Source: Tenacibaculum sp. (GTDB lineage Bacteria > Bacteroidota > Bacteroidia > Flavobacteriales > Flavobacteriaceae). From it: a DNA stretch of 64,000 bases. Position 1 is the first letter of the stretch. Each line of letters opens with the position of its first letter. The DNA lies in NCBI GenBank assembly GCA_022448525.1, contig JAKVCX010000010.1:162784-226783 (forward strand), in the 5' to 3' direction. Positions 52,620 to 62,246 of the stretch are shown piece by piece. Below the pieces are notes generated by a model that worked only from the letters and a program-made list of their open reading frames with translations, made no database searches and was not told the DNA's origin. The translations under genes and the position numbers were made by a program.

Positions 52620-53210
52620 CTAAGCTTCCGTTTCTTGTTTCTTTGGAAAAGCTTGTTTATGGAAAATAAATAACAACACCACACCGATGCTAATCCAACT
52701 ATCTGCACCGTTAAAAATAGCATTGAAAAATGTGAAACTCTCACCTTGATACATTGGGAAATATAACATATCTACTACTTTTCCAAAAAACATTTTACCG
52801 TAAGGTTCTTCTGCAAATAATGTGGCTACTCCTCTACCGTCAGGGGTGTCAAAAATAATTCCATAAAAAACAGAATCTATAATATTCCCAACGGCGCCAG
52901 CAAGAATTAATGAAATTGCAATGATTACTCCGTTATGGAATTTGTTCTTAATAGTGTCTCGTAACCAGTAAATAATGGCCCCAACAGCAACAATTCTAAA
53001 TAATGTCAAGAATAACTTACCTGCTTTTCCACCGAACTCAAATCCCCAAGCCATTCCATTATTTTCTGTGAAGTGAATTCGGAACCAATCTAACCCAAGC
53101 ACTTTAATTTCTTCACCAAGATAAAAATGTGTTTTGATGTAGATTTTACTTACTTGATCAATTAAAATAGCTAGTATAACAGTAAGAATTGCAATGGTTT
53201 TCTTTGACAT
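52620..53210 (-). CDS. lspA: Lipoprotein signal peptidase
   Basis: A 196-residue inner-membrane aspartic peptidase that removes the signal peptide of prolipoproteins. The catalytic Asps are in GAVGNIIDSVFYG and IFNGADSWISIGV. FTENNGMAWGF is the conserved third block. Four membrane helices fit the family; the central loop (FDTPDGRGVATLFAEEPYG) is longer than in E. coli, as is usual in Bacteroidota. Confidence 0.94.
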   Translation of the reverse strand: MSKKTIAILTVILAILIDQVSKIYIKTHFYLGEEIKVLGLDWFRIHFTENNGMAWGFEFGGKAGKLFLTLFRIVAVGAIIYWLRDTIKNKFHNGVIIAISLILAGAVGNIIDSVFYGIIFDTPDGRGVATLFAEEPYGKMFFGKVVDMLYFPMYQGESFTFFNAIFNGADSWISIGVVLLFIFHKQAFPKKQETEA

Positions 53211-53229
53211 TTTTTAAATTTAATAGCGA

Positions 53230-53237
53230 CAAAAATA
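53230..53237 (-). promoter_or_regulatory. Promoter -7 box for lspA
   Basis: Minus-strand TATTTTTG, exact consensus, 19 nt before the lspA ATG at 53210. Confidence 0.5.
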
Positions 53238-53264
53238 AGAAAAGTATATGAATACTTTTAAAAA

Positions 53265-53300
53265 GTAAAGCCCAATTAAATTTCTATTAATTAATTGGGC
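53265..53300 (-). terminator. Terminator after the M61 peptidase gene
   Basis: GCCCAATTAA (53270-53279) and TTAATTGGGC (53291-53300) form a 10-bp stem, followed by a T-rich stretch on the minus strand. Confidence 0.65.
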
Positions 53301-53323
53301 CATAATATTATTATTTCACTTAA

Positions 53324-55213
53324 TTATCCTTTTAACCAAGCGTTTAATAATTCCTTTTGTTTTGCGGTAGCAGTCTCAACTCTCTTGATTGCTTTTCCTT
53401 TTGTAAAAGCAGGAGTTAAAGCATTTTTTATGATAATTTCTTTACCATCTCTTTCTAACTTCACTTCTACTTTTTCTCCTGGTTGCCATCTAAAAACTCC
53501 TTGGAAAACTTTATTTGCATTTTTAGGTGATAATTTTTCTCCATTGATTTCTTTGATAATATCGTTTGGTAAAACTCCATTTTCAGACCAATAACTATTC
53601 TTTTTTACGTTTTCGTTGAAAATAATATTTCCTGTAGCCATATCTGGACTCACAATAAACGCTCCTCCACCTTGAATATATGTTGTTTGTACTTTGTCTT
53701 CCACTACACCTACACCTACTTTGTTGAAAAATACATTATAATCGATAGGAGTACCTCCAACAACATGTGTATTTAAAAATTCACCAATTGAAGGGTAAGT
53801 CATTTTCGTAATTTCAGCTATTAAATTATCATCTTCGAAAGGTTTGTTTTTACCGTATTTATTTGAAAGTTCTTTCATCAATGATAAAATTCCTCTTTCT
53901 CCATTACTCTCTTCTCTCATTAAAATATCAATACACATTCCGATTAATGCTCCTTTTTGATACACATTAATATATTGATCATGATACTCTTTCTCAAGAA
54001 TATTTTCACTCATTTTTGTAAAACTCATAGCATCGTTCATACGAGCTGCACTATTTATTTTACCCATTACTTTTGCGAAAAACTCTTCTTCACTTACTAA
54101 ATCTTTATTTACTTGGAATAACGTTGCGAAGTATTCTGTCACTCCTTCATACATCCATAAATGCTTCGAAAATGTTGGTTGATTATAATCGAAATAATGT
54201 ACATCTTCTGAATGAACACTTAATGGAGTTACGATGTGAAAAAACTCATGAGAAACAACATCAATCATAGACTCTGCTAACTGCTCATCTTTCATGAATT
54301 CAGGTAATACTACCACAGTTGATGTATGATGCTCTAAAGCTCCAAATCCTTTTGGCGCCGTTTCTCCATTTCCAGCTAAGTACAAATAAATATCATAACG
54401 AGGTGTGCTATTAATACTACCTAAATACGATTTTTGTGCTTGCATCATCTTTTCCATTACTGCTTTAATTTTCTTAGCAGAATGTTTTTTCTTTGGAGAA
54501 TACACGCTTAATACGATTTTAATATCTCCTACTTGAAACTCTTCAACATCTAATTCACCATAAAACATTGGGTTATCTGTGATATCAAAATAACGAGGTG
54601 CAAAATAACTTGAAGTGATTGTTTTTCCATCTTCGCTAGTTTCTGAACCAACTTCTTGCAAAGCTGAAGTTCTTAAAAACTTAGAAGGAGCAACAACATC
54701 TAATTTATATTGATTGCTTTTTAAAGAATCAAAATAACCAATAAATCCATGAAGGTTTAACACATAATTTGTGTCTTCAATATTTGTTCCTGATGGAGAA
54801 AATGGCACTTCTTCTGTTCCAATTCCACCTACTTTTTCTTGATCGAATGTATCATTTACCAAATACGTAACTTTATCTAAATTAACCGCATTTGCAATTT
54901 CCCAAGTATTGGTATCAACTTTAGTTACTTGTAATGGATTTCCATCATAATCTAACGCTTGAAAATTATCGATATATTTTCCAAAATCACTAACTGAATA
55001 TGTTCCTTGAACAACTCTTGGTAATCTATATGTTACTTTATCTGTTCTAAAACGACCTGGATTTATAGTTACTGGAACTTTGTCGTTTTCAACTTTTGTT
55101 AAATCTAACTGAGTTATAATAGGTGATGTAGTTGCAAAATCCTTCGTTACAGACTTTGTAGAATTACACCCAACTAATAACAAACCAGCTGCAATGGCTG
55201 TTAATTTATGCAT
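53324..55213 (-). CDS. M61-family lipoprotein peptidase with PDZ domain
   Basis: A 629-residue lipoprotein (signal MHKLTAIAAGLLLVGC from the ATG at 55213; an ATG at 55219 is equally possible). The zinc motif HEFFH near residue 320 is in DVVSHEFFHIVTPLSVHSEDV, and a downstream Glu in MYEGVTEYFATLF completes the site, matching glycyl-aminopeptidase-type M61 enzymes. A C-terminal PDZ-like domain (about 500-600) has LPNDIIKEINGEKLSPKN. It likely trims peptides in the periplasm. It is transcribed apart from dksA and ileS. Confidence 0.9.
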   Translation of the reverse strand: MHKLTAIAAGLLLVGCNSTKSVTKDFATTSPIITQLDLTKVENDKVPVTINPGRFRTDKVTYRLPRVVQGTYSVSDFGKYIDNFQALDYDGNPLQVTKVDTNTWEIANAVNLDKVTYLVNDTFDQEKVGGIGTEEVPFSPSGTNIEDTNYVLNLHGFIGYFDSLKSNQYKLDVVAPSKFLRTSALQEVGSETSEDGKTITSSYFAPRYFDITDNPMFYGELDVEEFQVGDIKIVLSVYSPKKKHSAKKIKAVMEKMMQAQKSYLGSINSTPRYDIYLYLAGNGETAPKGFGALEHHTSTVVVLPEFMKDEQLAESMIDVVSHEFFHIVTPLSVHSEDVHYFDYNQPTFSKHLWMYEGVTEYFATLFQVNKDLVSEEEFFAKVMGKINSAARMNDAMSFTKMSENILEKEYHDQYINVYQKGALIGMCIDILMREESNGERGILSLMKELSNKYGKNKPFEDDNLIAEITKMTYPSIGEFLNTHVVGGTPIDYNVFFNKVGVGVVEDKVQTTYIQGGGAFIVSPDMATGNIIFNENVKKNSYWSENGVLPNDIIKEINGEKLSPKNANKVFQGVFRWQPGEKVEVKLERDGKEIIIKNALTPAFTKGKAIKRVETATAKQKELLNAWLKG

Positions 55214-55361
55214 GTTCATTTGTTAAATGGTTTTAATGGTAATAAGTTGGCGAAAGTTACAAACTGTTACAACAATTGAATAATATTTAACTGTTTTTCA
55301 CATTTTAACTTTAATTATCTCACAAACAATTAGAAAAATCTCATTTTTAACATAGATGTAT

Positions 55362-55388
55362 AAAAAAAGCTCCCAAACTGGGAGCTTT
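55362..55388 (-). terminator. Terminator of the ileS-dksA operon
   Basis: AAAGCTCCCA (55366-55375) and TGGGAGCTTT (55379-55388) form a 10-bp stem with a 3-nt loop and seven T on the minus strand. Confidence 0.82.
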
Positions 55389-55391
55389 ACT

Positions 55392-55772
55392 TTATTGTTT
55401 TCTTTTGGCCTCGATGCTTAATGTTGCATGAGGAACTAATTTTAAACGTTCTTTTTGAATAAGTTTACCTGTTACTCTACAAACACCATACGTTTTATTT
55501 TCAATACGAATTAAAGCGTTTTTTAGATCTCTAATAAACTTTTCTTGACGAATAGCCAATTGCATATTCGCTTCTTTAGCCATGGTATCAGTACCGTCTT
55601 CAAAAGATTTAAATGTAGGTGAAGTATCATCTGTACCATTATCAGCACCATTTTTATATGATGATTTTAATAATTCTAAATCTTCTTCAGCCCTTTCGAT
55701 TTTCTTTTGAATAATCTCTTTAAACTCTTGTAAGTCCGAGTCTGAATACCTTACTTTAACATCTTCTGCCAT
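55392..55772 (-). CDS. TraR/DksA-family protein
   Basis: A 126-residue protein with a long N-terminal coiled coil (DLQEFKEIIQKKIERAEED) and the C-terminal block IRIENKTYGVCRVTGKLIQKERL that replaces the four-Cys zinc finger of DksA with a single Cys, a form usual in Flavobacteriaceae. Such proteins bind RNA polymerase in relatives; whether this one works with ppGpp is not shown. It begins 4 nt after the ileS stop, so it is cotranscribed with it. Confidence 0.87.
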   Translation of the reverse strand: MAEDVKVRYSDSDLQEFKEIIQKKIERAEEDLELLKSSYKNGADNGTDDTSPTFKSFEDGTDTMAKEANMQLAIRQEKFIRDLKNALIRIENKTYGVCRVTGKLIQKERLKLVPHATLSIEAKRKQ

Positions 55773-55776
55773 ACTA

Positions 55777-58700
55777 CTAAGCTTTTTCGATTAACATTCT
55801 ACTTTTGATGGTATCAAATTCAATTTCTGTACCATTTTCTAACGAATCAACAAAAACTAACTCGTTAGTTAATGTTTCCGTTTTAATGTAGTTTTCGTTG
55901 GCTTGAACGGATTGCTGTAATTCTGCTAAATTTAAGAATGTAAGTTTGATTTTATCTGTTACCTCAAAGCCTGAATCTTTACGGGCATTTTGAATTCTGT
56001 TCACTAACTCTCTAGCGATTCCTTCTTTTCGTAATTCTTCAGTGATTGTAACATCTAAAGCAACTGTGATTCCATCTGCGTTTGCTACTAACCAACCTTC
56101 AATATCTTTCGACGAAATTTCTACATCTTCTGTTCCTAATGTAATACTTTTTCCGTTAATTTCGATAGAAATTTGACCTTCTTTTTCTACAGTATTTATC
56201 TGCTCTTGGGTAAAAGACTGAATTTCAGAAGAAACCAATTTCATATCTTTTCCAAATTTTGGACCTAGTGCTTTGAAATTTGGTTTGATTTGTTTCACTA
56301 ATATTCCAGAAGCATCATCTAACAACTCAATTTCTTTTACATTAACTTCTGATTTTATTAACGAAGAAACAGCATTAATCTCTTCTTTTTGAGCATCATC
56401 TAATACAGGAATCATAATTTTCTGTAATGGCTGACGAACTTTAATTTTTTCTTTAGCTCTTAATGAAAGTACTAATGAAGAAATCGTTTGTGCGTTTTCC
56501 ATTTTACGCTCTAATGATTTATCTACAACCGAAGCATCAAATTTTGGAAATTCTGCTAAGTGAACACTTTCAAAAGTTTCCTTACCTGTAGCTGCGTTTA
56601 AATCTTTATATAAACGATCCATAAAGAATGGTGCAACAGGAGCTCCTAATTTTGCAACAGTTTCCATACATGTATATAATGTTTGGTATGCTGAAATTTT
56701 ATCCTGAGCATATTCTCCTTTCCAGAAACGTCTTCTACATAAACGAACGTACCAGTTACTTAAATGATCTTGTACAAAATCAGAAATTGCTCTTGTAGCT
56801 CTTGTTGGTTCATACTCTGCATAGAATTTATCAACCTTTTCAACTAATGTATTTAATTCAGATAAAATCCAACGATCAATTTCTGGACGATCTGCTAATG
56901 GAACATTTGCTTCACTGTAATTAAATCCATCAATGTTTGCATATAAACTGAAGAATGAATACGTATTATATAATGTTCCGAAAAACTTACGCTTTACTTC
57001 TTCTATACCTGCAATATCAAATTTTAAGTTATCCCAAGGATTTGCATTAGAAATCATATACCAACGCGTAGCATCAGGACCATATTCTGCTAATGTTGTA
57101 AACGGATCAACTGCATTTCCTAAACGCTTCGACATTTTTTGTCCGTTTTTATCTAACACTAAACCATTAGATACCACATTTTTATATGCTACAGAATCGA
57201 ATACCATAGTACCAATTGCATGTAATGTATAGAACCATCCACGAGTTTGATCTACTCCTTCTGCTATAAAGTTTGCTGGGTAACTCTTTTTATTATCAAC
57301 TAATTCTTTGTTTTCAAATGGATAGTGCCATTGTGCATATGGCATTGATCCTGAATCGAACCAAACATCAATTAAATCGCTTTCACGACGCATAGGTTTT
57401 CCTGATGCAGAAACTAAAACGATTTTATCTACAACATTCTTATGAAGATCTACTTTTTCGTAGTTTTCTTCAGACATGTTTCCTACTTCGAAATCAGCAA
57501 AAATATCAACATCCATAACACCAGCTTCTACTGCTTTTGCTATTTCTCCTTTTAACTCTTCTAAAGATCCAATACAAACTTGCTCAGTTCCGTCTTCTGT
57601 TCTCCATATTGGTAATGGAATTCCCCAGAAACGAGAACGAGATAAATTCCAATCATTAGCATTCTTTAACCAATTTCCAAAACGACCTTCACCAGTTGAT
57701 TTTGGTTTCCAGTTAATCGTTTCATTTAAATCGAACATTCTATCCTTAACATCAGTTACTTTGATGAACCAAGAATCTAATGGATAGTATAAAATTGGTT
57801 TGTCTGTACGCCAACAGTTTGGATAACTGTGCACATACTTCTCAACCTTAAATGCTTTATTTTCTGTTTTTAATTTAATCGCTAATTCAACATCAACAGA
57901 CTTCTCTGGCGCTTCTCCTTCATTATAATATTCATTCTTAACATACTTTCCAGCGAACTCTTTCAATTCTGGTCTGAATTTACCTTGTAAGTCAACTAAA
58001 GGAACTGGATTTCCATTTTCGTCTAACACTAACATAGGTGGAATTTCAGGAACCGCTTGCTTCGACACAAACGCATCATCTGCACCAAATGTTGGCGCTG
58101 TATGTACGATACCTGTACCATCCTCTGTTGTTACGAAATCACCAGAAATTACTCTAAACGCATTTTCTGCATTTTCATACGGTAATACATAATCGATTAA
58201 TTGTTCGTATTTGATTCCAACTAGATCGGCACCAACAAACTCTTTAACGATGAAATATGGAATTACTTTGTCACCATCTTTATATGATAATAACTCAGAT
58301 TTATCTTCTACTTGATTGAACTTTTTCCCTGCGAATTGCTTACCAACTAAGTTTTTTGCTAAAACTACATTGATCGGTTTAAACGTATATTGGTTATAGG
58401 TTTCAACTAAAACATATTCTATTTTAGGACCAACAGTTAATGCTGTGTTACTTGGTAATGTCCAAGGAGTTGTTGTCCATGCTAAGAAGTGAATATCACC
58501 TTCATTTTGTAGAAAATCTGGTAATGTTTCTTCTAAAGCTTTGAATTGAGCAACGACTGTTGTATCTGTTACATCTTGATATGTTCCTGGTTGATTTAAT
58601 TCATGGGAACTTAAACCTGTACCTGCCTTAGGTGAATATGGTTGAATTGTATATCCTTTGTATAATAAATCTTTATCATAAATCTGTTTCAATAACCACC

Positions 58701-59184
58701 AAACAGACTCCATGTATTTAGATTTATATGTGATATATGGATCATTCATATCAACCCAATACCCCATTTTATGCGTCAAATTATTCCAAATATCAGTATA
58801 ACGCATTACTGCTTTTTTACAAGCTTCGTTGTATTCTTCAACAGTAATTTTAGAACCGATATCCTCTTTTGTAATTCCTAATTCTTTTTCAACACCAAGT
58901 TCAACTGGTAATCCATGAGTATCCCAACCAGCTTTACGTTTAACTTGATATCCTTTTTGTGTTTTATAACGACAAAAAATATCTTTAATAGAACGTGCCA
59001 TAACGTGGTGAATTCCTGGCAAACCATTTGCAGATGGTGGCCCTTCGAAAAACACGAATGGTTCATTTCCTTCACGTGTAGTTACACTTTTCTCAAAGAT
59101 GTTATTTTCCTCCCAATAGTTTAAGATTTCTTCTGCTACTTTTGGTAGGTCTAATCCTTTGTATTCAGTAAAATTCTTACTCAT
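55777..59184 (-). CDS. ileS: Isoleucyl-tRNA synthetase
   Basis: A 1135-residue class I synthetase. The HIGH-type motif is in PSANGLPGIHHVMARS and the KMSKS-type motif in NGQKMSKRLGNAVDP. The editing domain has WTTTPWTLPSNTAL. A C-terminal anticodon-binding part and extra domain (about 850-1135) without zinc Cys give the length of the long, eukaryote-like clade of IleS. A terminator of the next gene lies just upstream at 59252. Confidence 0.96.
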   Translation of the reverse strand: MSKNFTEYKGLDLPKVAEEILNYWEENNIFEKSVTTREGNEPFVFFEGPPSANGLPGIHHVMARSIKDIFCRYKTQKGYQVKRKAGWDTHGLPVELGVEKELGITKEDIGSKITVEEYNEACKKAVMRYTDIWNNLTHKMGYWVDMNDPYITYKSKYMESVWWLLKQIYDKDLLYKGYTIQPYSPKAGTGLSSHELNQPGTYQDVTDTTVVAQFKALEETLPDFLQNEGDIHFLAWTTTPWTLPSNTALTVGPKIEYVLVETYNQYTFKPINVVLAKNLVGKQFAGKKFNQVEDKSELLSYKDGDKVIPYFIVKEFVGADLVGIKYEQLIDYVLPYENAENAFRVISGDFVTTEDGTGIVHTAPTFGADDAFVSKQAVPEIPPMLVLDENGNPVPLVDLQGKFRPELKEFAGKYVKNEYYNEGEAPEKSVDVELAIKLKTENKAFKVEKYVHSYPNCWRTDKPILYYPLDSWFIKVTDVKDRMFDLNETINWKPKSTGEGRFGNWLKNANDWNLSRSRFWGIPLPIWRTEDGTEQVCIGSLEELKGEIAKAVEAGVMDVDIFADFEVGNMSEENYEKVDLHKNVVDKIVLVSASGKPMRRESDLIDVWFDSGSMPYAQWHYPFENKELVDNKKSYPANFIAEGVDQTRGWFYTLHAIGTMVFDSVAYKNVVSNGLVLDKNGQKMSKRLGNAVDPFTTLAEYGPDATRWYMISNANPWDNLKFDIAGIEEVKRKFFGTLYNTYSFFSLYANIDGFNYSEANVPLADRPEIDRWILSELNTLVEKVDKFYAEYEPTRATRAISDFVQDHLSNWYVRLCRRRFWKGEYAQDKISAYQTLYTCMETVAKLGAPVAPFFMDRLYKDLNAATGKETFESVHLAEFPKFDASVVDKSLERKMENAQTISSLVLSLRAKEKIKVRQPLQKIMIPVLDDAQKEEINAVSSLIKSEVNVKEIELLDDASGILVKQIKPNFKALGPKFGKDMKLVSSEIQSFTQEQINTVEKEGQISIEINGKSITLGTEDVEISSKDIEGWLVANADGITVALDVTITEELRKEGIARELVNRIQNARKDSGFEVTDKIKLTFLNLAELQQSVQANENYIKTETLTNELVFVDSLENGTEIEFDTIKSRMLIEKA

Positions 59185-59251
59185 TTTGTCGTTCTATATA
59201 TTGAATTTGCGAAATTACATATTTTATTGTAATTGTAAGATTTAACAAAGC

Positions 59252-59280
59252 AAAAACGCTTCTAAAATAGAAGCGTTTTT
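59252..59280 (-). terminator. Terminator after the OmpA-family gene
   Basis: AAAAACGCTTCTA (59252-59264) and TAGAAGCGTTTTT (59268-59280) form a perfect 13-bp stem. Confidence 0.85.
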
Positions 59281-59300
59281 TACGAATATGTTATTTTTTC

Positions 59301-61265
59301 TTATTGATTACTAGAAGAAATGTTTTTTCCTCCTTTTACAATGTAAAAATATGATCTTCTATTTTTCTGATGTTCTTCCTCAGAACACTTTCTTTGATTT
59401 GCATCATTACACTTATTTAACAATCGATCTTCTCCATAACCAATAGCGCTTTCAATTCTCTCGGCTGCAATTCCTCGTGAGATAATATAATCTCTTGTTG
59501 ATTTTGCTCTATTATCGGATAAAATTCTATTGTATTGCTTTGTTCCTCTGCTATCAGTATGCGATTCAATCTTAATTACCATATCAGGATTGTTTTTCAT
59601 AACTGACACAATATGTTCTAGCTCATACTCTGCATCTTCGCGGATATCAAATAAATCAAAATTAAAATAAATTGGATTTATTACGATTTGTGCAGCTTCT
59701 TCAGTTTGAACAATCAAAGACTCTAAAGCCAAATCAGTCTGAATCTGTTTTTTATTAATATCTTCCGTAGCAGTGTCCTTTTGATCATTTCTGTAATCAT
59801 CTTTAGATGCTGTTACAGTAAAATTATTCTCACAATCAATATCTTTGAAATTATACTTTCCATCAGCTTGTGTTTTTTGTTCACTAACTGGTGCTCCATT
59901 TTCATCTATCAATCGTACTGTTGCTCCAGGAATTGGTTCTCCAGAATTTACATCTGTTACAACACCTCCGATATCTTCTTTACAACGATAAATTACGAAA
60001 CTATAAATATCATCGTCTCCTTTTCCGCCTTTTCTATTTGATGAAAAATAACCATAAGACTTGTCTTCGCTAATGACAAAACTAAAGTCATCTCTTGGTC
60101 CATTTACGGGTGCTCCTAAGTTTACAGGCTCTGTAAATTCATCTCCGCTAATTTTAGCTTCAAAAATATCCAAAGCTCCAAGACCTAAATGTCCATCTGA
60201 AGCAAAATACATTGTATTTTCATTATCTATATGAGGAAACATTTCTCTTCCCTCAGTATTTATTGGTCTTCCAAGATTTTCAACTTTACCGTAACCTCCA
60301 TTATCGATTATAGAAACTTTATAAATATCAGTTGCTCCGATTCCTCCTGACATATCAGAAACAAAATATAATGTCTTCTCATCAGCACTCAATGCAGGGT
60401 GACCACATGAATATTCATTACTATTAAAAGGAAGCTCCTCGATATCATCCCAACTATTATTTATAAGTGAAGCCTTATAAATTTTCAAATGCGTTACTCT
60501 ATTTTTATCACCTTCTAATTTATCTCCATCGTAGTTATCACGAGTGAAATACATCGTTTTTCCATCTGAAGTAATTACTGCATTAGATTCATGATAGCGT
60601 GTATTTAATGAAGGTAATTTCTCAGACTCATTTACTTGTAGTCCTTTTTCAATATCATTACTAAGATCAGCCTCCGCTTTGTAAATATTTAAAAACGGTT
60701 GTTCATTCCACTTATATAACTTTTTGTCGAATTTGGAACCTTCTGGTTTGGTTGAAGCAAAATACAGTTCATTGCCATGAATATATCCTCCAAAATCAGA
60801 ATACTTAGTATTAATATTCAGATTTTGAATACTCACGTAAGTTTTCTTTTTATTAGAGTATTTCACAAAGTAATCTTGATTATTTTCAAGTTCTATTGCT
60901 CTTGAATCTCCTTTATTAATTTCTTTTAGTTTTCCTAACCATTTGTCAGATTCTTCAATTTTACCATTACTTTTTAAAGTTTGTGCAAATCTAAACATGT
61001 ACTCAGAAGAGATGTTTTCTTTATACTTTTCGAATAATAGTCGATACCACTTTTCTGCCTCACTAGTATTTGTGTTATAATAATTAGAATCACCTAACCT
61101 ACTCAAAACAAGCATTGATTCATCGCCCTTATTGTAGATAACTTCATACAATTCAGCTGACTTTTTGTAAGCATATTCGTTAAAATAACGATCTGCAGCA
61201 TACCTTCTTTGTGAAAATCCTGAAAAACTAATTACTAATAAATAAAACAGTAATACTTTTCTCAT
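59301..61265 (-). CDS. OmpA-family protein with TPR, PD40 propeller and carboxypeptidase-regulatory domain
   Basis: A 654-residue outer-membrane-associated protein with signal peptide MRKVLLFYLLVISFSGFS. In order: TPR-like repeats (about 25-130), PD40-type propeller blades (about 160-420; PALSADEKTLYFVSDMSGG, NTMYFASDGHLGLGALDIFEA, YGYFSSNRKGGKGDDDIY), a carboxypeptidase-regulatory domain (IGGVVTDVNSGEPIPGATVRL), and an OmpA peptidoglycan-binding domain (IKIESHTDSRGTKQYN, LSDNRAKSTRDYIISRG). This is the PorE-like architecture of T9SS accessory proteins. It is adjacent to a porP/sprF gene and the giant adhesin. Confidence 0.92.
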   Translation of the reverse strand: MRKVLLFYLLVISFSGFSQRRYAADRYFNEYAYKKSAELYEVIYNKGDESMLVLSRLGDSNYYNTNTSEAEKWYRLLFEKYKENISSEYMFRFAQTLKSNGKIEESDKWLGKLKEINKGDSRAIELENNQDYFVKYSNKKKTYVSIQNLNINTKYSDFGGYIHGNELYFASTKPEGSKFDKKLYKWNEQPFLNIYKAEADLSNDIEKGLQVNESEKLPSLNTRYHESNAVITSDGKTMYFTRDNYDGDKLEGDKNRVTHLKIYKASLINNSWDDIEELPFNSNEYSCGHPALSADEKTLYFVSDMSGGIGATDIYKVSIIDNGGYGKVENLGRPINTEGREMFPHIDNENTMYFASDGHLGLGALDIFEAKISGDEFTEPVNLGAPVNGPRDDFSFVISEDKSYGYFSSNRKGGKGDDDIYSFVIYRCKEDIGGVVTDVNSGEPIPGATVRLIDENGAPVSEQKTQADGKYNFKDIDCENNFTVTASKDDYRNDQKDTATEDINKKQIQTDLALESLIVQTEEAAQIVINPIYFNFDLFDIREDAEYELEHIVSVMKNNPDMVIKIESHTDSRGTKQYNRILSDNRAKSTRDYIISRGIAAERIESAIGYGEDRLLNKCNDANQRKCSEEEHQKNRRSYFYIVKGGKNISSSNQ

Positions 61266-61280
61266 AAATCATAATTTAAA

Positions 61281-62219
61281 TTAAAAGAATCGAGGTGATT
61301 TTAACACTCGATCTCTATGAATATCCCATCGTAACATAAGCTCATATGTTCCCGAATTATAATTGCTGTAATTTGACGTTGTCAAATCATACGCAAAGCC
61401 TATATTTAAATTTCTTGTTGCTTGAAGACCAATTAAAGCACTAATAGAATCATCCCATCGCCAAGCAAGACCTGCTGAAAATTTTTCATTAAATAAAAAA
61501 TTTCCTGACACATCAATTGACAATGGTGCTCCATTAACCACTTTAACCAGGGTTGCAGGTTTGAACTTAATTGTTTCACTTACATCGAAAACATATCCTG
61601 CTATCCCGAAAAAATGTAACCTCTCTTCGGCTAAATCACCGTCCCCAAAACTAGTAGTAGCAACTGTATCATCGTAATGATCCGTTCTTAAAAAGTTCGG
61701 AATTGCTGCGCCAATATACCAATTACTTTTGTAAAAATAGATACCAGCCCCTATTGTAGGTAAAAATTTACTAATGTTCCCTTCAAAAATACGTTCCTGT
61801 TGTCTTGCTGTTCCTTTACTCCAATCGATTGCTAAATGTCTTCCTCCTAGCTTTAAACCGAATGCCAAGTTTCCGTCATCCCCTGTCCGAATAGTATAAG
61901 AAACGTTTACGTCCAGATAAATCTCGCTCGCAGGACCAATTTGATCGTTAGTTAAATTAAAACCAAGTCCTACACCTGTATATCCAATTGGTGTATCATA
62001 ACTCAAAGTTTGAGAGTCAGGAGCTCCATCAATACCAACCCATTGGGTTCTTCCTAAAACAGTAATTACGGTATGATTGTTAGATCCTGCGTATGCCGGA
62101 TTTACACTCATAGTGTTATACATATACTGTGTATACTGAGGATCTTGTTGTGAAAAAACTAAAGCTCCCTGAACTAGTACTAACAGTGTTAGTATTCTTA
62201 AAATCAATATTCTTTTCAT
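61281..62219 (-). CDS. PorP/SprF-family T9SS membrane protein
   Basis: A 312-residue outer-membrane protein from the ATG at 62219 (MKRILILRILTLLVLVQGAL). The family opening QQDPQYTQYMYNTMSVNPAYAGS is unmistakable, followed by barrel strands and a C-terminal YELMLRWDIHRDR. Such proteins support secretion and surface attachment of the adhesin encoded next to them. It lies 27 nt after the adhesin stop and 15 nt before the OmpA-family gene, so the three form an operon. Confidence 0.93.
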   Translation of the reverse strand: MKRILILRILTLLVLVQGALVFSQQDPQYTQYMYNTMSVNPAYAGSNNHTVITVLGRTQWVGIDGAPDSQTLSYDTPIGYTGVGLGFNLTNDQIGPASEIYLDVNVSYTIRTGDDGNLAFGLKLGGRHLAIDWSKGTARQQERIFEGNISKFLPTIGAGIYFYKSNWYIGAAIPNFLRTDHYDDTVATTSFGDGDLAEERLHFFGIAGYVFDVSETIKFKPATLVKVVNGAPLSIDVSGNFLFNEKFSAGLAWRWDDSISALIGLQATRNLNIGFAYDLTTSNYSNYNSGTYELMLRWDIHRDRVLKSPRFF

Positions 62220-62246
62220 CTTTAACATAAGGAAGTAGATTTATTT